In this document: positions 30,768 through 31,717 of the stretch, one piece after another
Position numbering within the stretch: position 1 is the stretch's first letter
Layout of the letters: each line of letters begins with the position of its first letter
Source: DATCDE01 sp038252405
GTDB taxonomy: Bacteria; Actinomycetota; Actinomycetes; Prado026
Assembly: GCA_038252405.1 (NCBI GenBank)
Contig: JBBSAJ010000031.1
Location: forward strand, 1 to 31,717
Direction: 5' to 3'
Length of the DNA: 31,717 nt
Translations under genes and position numbers: made by a program
Notes under the pieces: model-generated
The model's database searches: none
What the model saw: only the letters and a program-made list of their open reading frames with translations
Told to the model about the DNA's origin: nothing

Positions 30768-31717
30768 CTACCTGAAGCCGAGGTGGACGTGGTCGTGGTG
30801 CGTGTGGTCGGAGAAGTACCTCGCCCCGGCGCCGTCCAGGTCGACCGGGCCGCCGACCTGCCAGGCGCCCAGGGCCCCGCCCTGCCGCATGATCTGCTCG
30901 GTCAGCGCGCGGTTGGCCAGGTCCACGATCGGCCGGCCGTCGACCGCCCAGATGTCCACGGCCCGCCCCCGCGGGTGGTCGCTCACCCGGCCGGTGCCGA
31001 ACACGTGCACCGGATGGCCGGACCGCACGACGCTGACGTCGAGCGTGTGCGTGCCGGCCAGGTCGACCAGCGCCTGCAGGACCGGCGCCGCAACGGTTCC
31101 GCTGGCCACGTCCGAATGCGCGGCGTAGGGCAGCCGGATCCGGGGGTTCGCCAGTACTTGGCTGGCCAGTGCCGGGGGGTCCGCCGCCGCCGCCCCGGGT
31201 GCGGCCGGGATCAGCTGGGTGATCCGCCAGCGCGGCCGAGCCTCGGTCATCAGCACCTGCAGCGTGGTCCCACCGGCCTGCACGGCTGCGGTCCCGGTCC
31301 GCCGCCACCAGCGGACGACGACCATCACGTTCGCGGCGCCTGGCAGGATCCCGGCGTACTGCGCGTCGACGACCTGCGCCGACGAGACGTCGTGGGTGGA
31401 GACGAGCGGGCCGGACTGCTCGGCGAGCACCGGGCTGAGGCCGAGCGCGACGACCCGCTGCCGGGTCGCGGCCAGCCCCCCGTGGCCGACCGGCCAGGCG
31501 GCGATGGCCTCGACCAGCCGGACGGCGGCCAGCTTGACGGCGGGCTGGTACTCGGCGCTGCCGGGCGCCCACGGATGCGTGGTGACCCCCGTCGTCGCCA
31601 ACGACGGGCCGACCGAGCCGGACGTGGTGGGCGGCGGGCTCGTGGCCGCGCCGCCGGCTGGGGGGCGCGAGCAGCCCCCGACGGTGACCGCGGCCCCACC
31701 GAGTACCCCGGCCATCA
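30768..31717 (-). CDS. Lipoprotein with M15-like metallopeptidase motif, start may be off the window
   Basis: At least 315 residues are visible. An ATG at 31715 gives a lipobox (TVGGC, Cys15) followed by a Ser/Thr/Pro-rich linker typical of exported lipoproteins. The 14 residues before the cysteine lack the usual Arg/Lys, and the frame stays open to the right edge, so the true start may lie beyond it. The C-terminal domain has HVFGTGRVSDHPRGRAVDIW and ends in HTHHDHVHLGF. The His-x6-Asp and the final His-x-His match the zinc site of M15/VanY-type D,D-carboxypeptidases, although this is a distant form and may only bind rather than cut. The middle part (about 50-180) resembles no domain I know. 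It would act at the outer face of the membrane on peptidoglycan. It converges on aglA with 4 bp between the genes. Confidence 0.78.
   Translation of the reverse strand, partial: MAGVLGGAAVTVGGCSRPPAGGAATSPPPTTSGSVGPSLATTGVTTHPWAPGSAEYQPAVKLAAVRLVEAIAAWPVGHGGLAATRQRVVALGLSPVLAEQSGPLVSTHDVSSAQVVDAQYAGILPGAANVMVVVRWWRRTGTAAVQAGGTTLQVLMTEARPRWRITQLIPAAPGAAAADPPALASQVLANPRIRLPYAAHSDVASGTVAAPVLQALVDLAGTHTLDVSVVRSGHPVHVFGTGRVSDHPRGRAVDIWAVDGRPIVDLANRALTEQIMRQGGALGAWQVGGPVDLDGAGARYFSDHTHHDHVHLGFR

Overview
The window is very GC-rich DNA, almost fully coding and with strong G/C bias at third codon positions. The gene content (a group II truncated haemoglobin of the GlbO type, an Eis-like acetyltransferase, a DsbA-fold protein related to mycothiol-linked Rv2466c, many GTG starts and ATGA overlaps) points to a free-living actinobacterium. 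I cannot fix the genus from sequence alone. I see no rRNA, tRNA, CRISPR array, insertion sequence or phage gene.

Left part (1-2.8 kb): the 3' part of a sensor histidine kinase gene, a convergent DedA-family membrane protein, a two-CBS-domain protein, and about 450 bp without an intact gene. That stretch holds the broken start of a FAD/NAD-binding oxidoreductase.

Catabolic locus (2.8-10.8 kb): a tightly packed minus-strand operon reads FCD-type GntR regulator, family III CoA-transferase, hydantoinase/carboxylase subunits A and B, and a cysteine hydrolase of the isochorismatase/N-carbamoylsarcosine amidase type. A lyase of the HMG-CoA lyase family is divergent from it, with a VOC-fold protein convergent behind the lyase. 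The 112-bp divergent intergenic region carries two copies of the same TTTTGTATGCA-containing site exactly 73 bp apart, probably the operators of the GntR protein. The enzyme set suggests ATP-driven opening or carboxylation of a small substrate, amide or carbamoyl hydrolysis, CoA activation and C-C cleavage. I do not recognise the whole combination as a described pathway, and it is the best candidate for a new system here.

Middle and right part (10.8-31.7 kb): a membrane-bound SpoIIE-type phosphatase is divergent from an Eis-like acetyltransferase. A block then follows that resembles the Mycobacterium tuberculosis Rv2466c-Rv2471 neighbourhood: DsbA-like protein, pepN, DUF5130-type protein, HNH endonuclease, glbO, aglA. 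Inserted in this block is a minus-strand run of LapA-like protein, histidine kinase, response regulator, amidase, 4-alpha-glucanotransferase and a small membrane protein. Also inserted are a prolyl oligopeptidase, an MscS channel and an unusual protein joining a sigma-factor-like N-terminus to a membrane anchor and an extracytoplasmic domain. A nested inverted repeat with 25-bp perfect arms sits between mscS and glbO. The window ends in a lipoprotein with an M15-like peptidase motif whose start may lie past the edge.

Several genes have a TAGGGT-like hexamer 6-9 nt before the start codon, the arrangement expected for leaderless actinobacterial transcripts.
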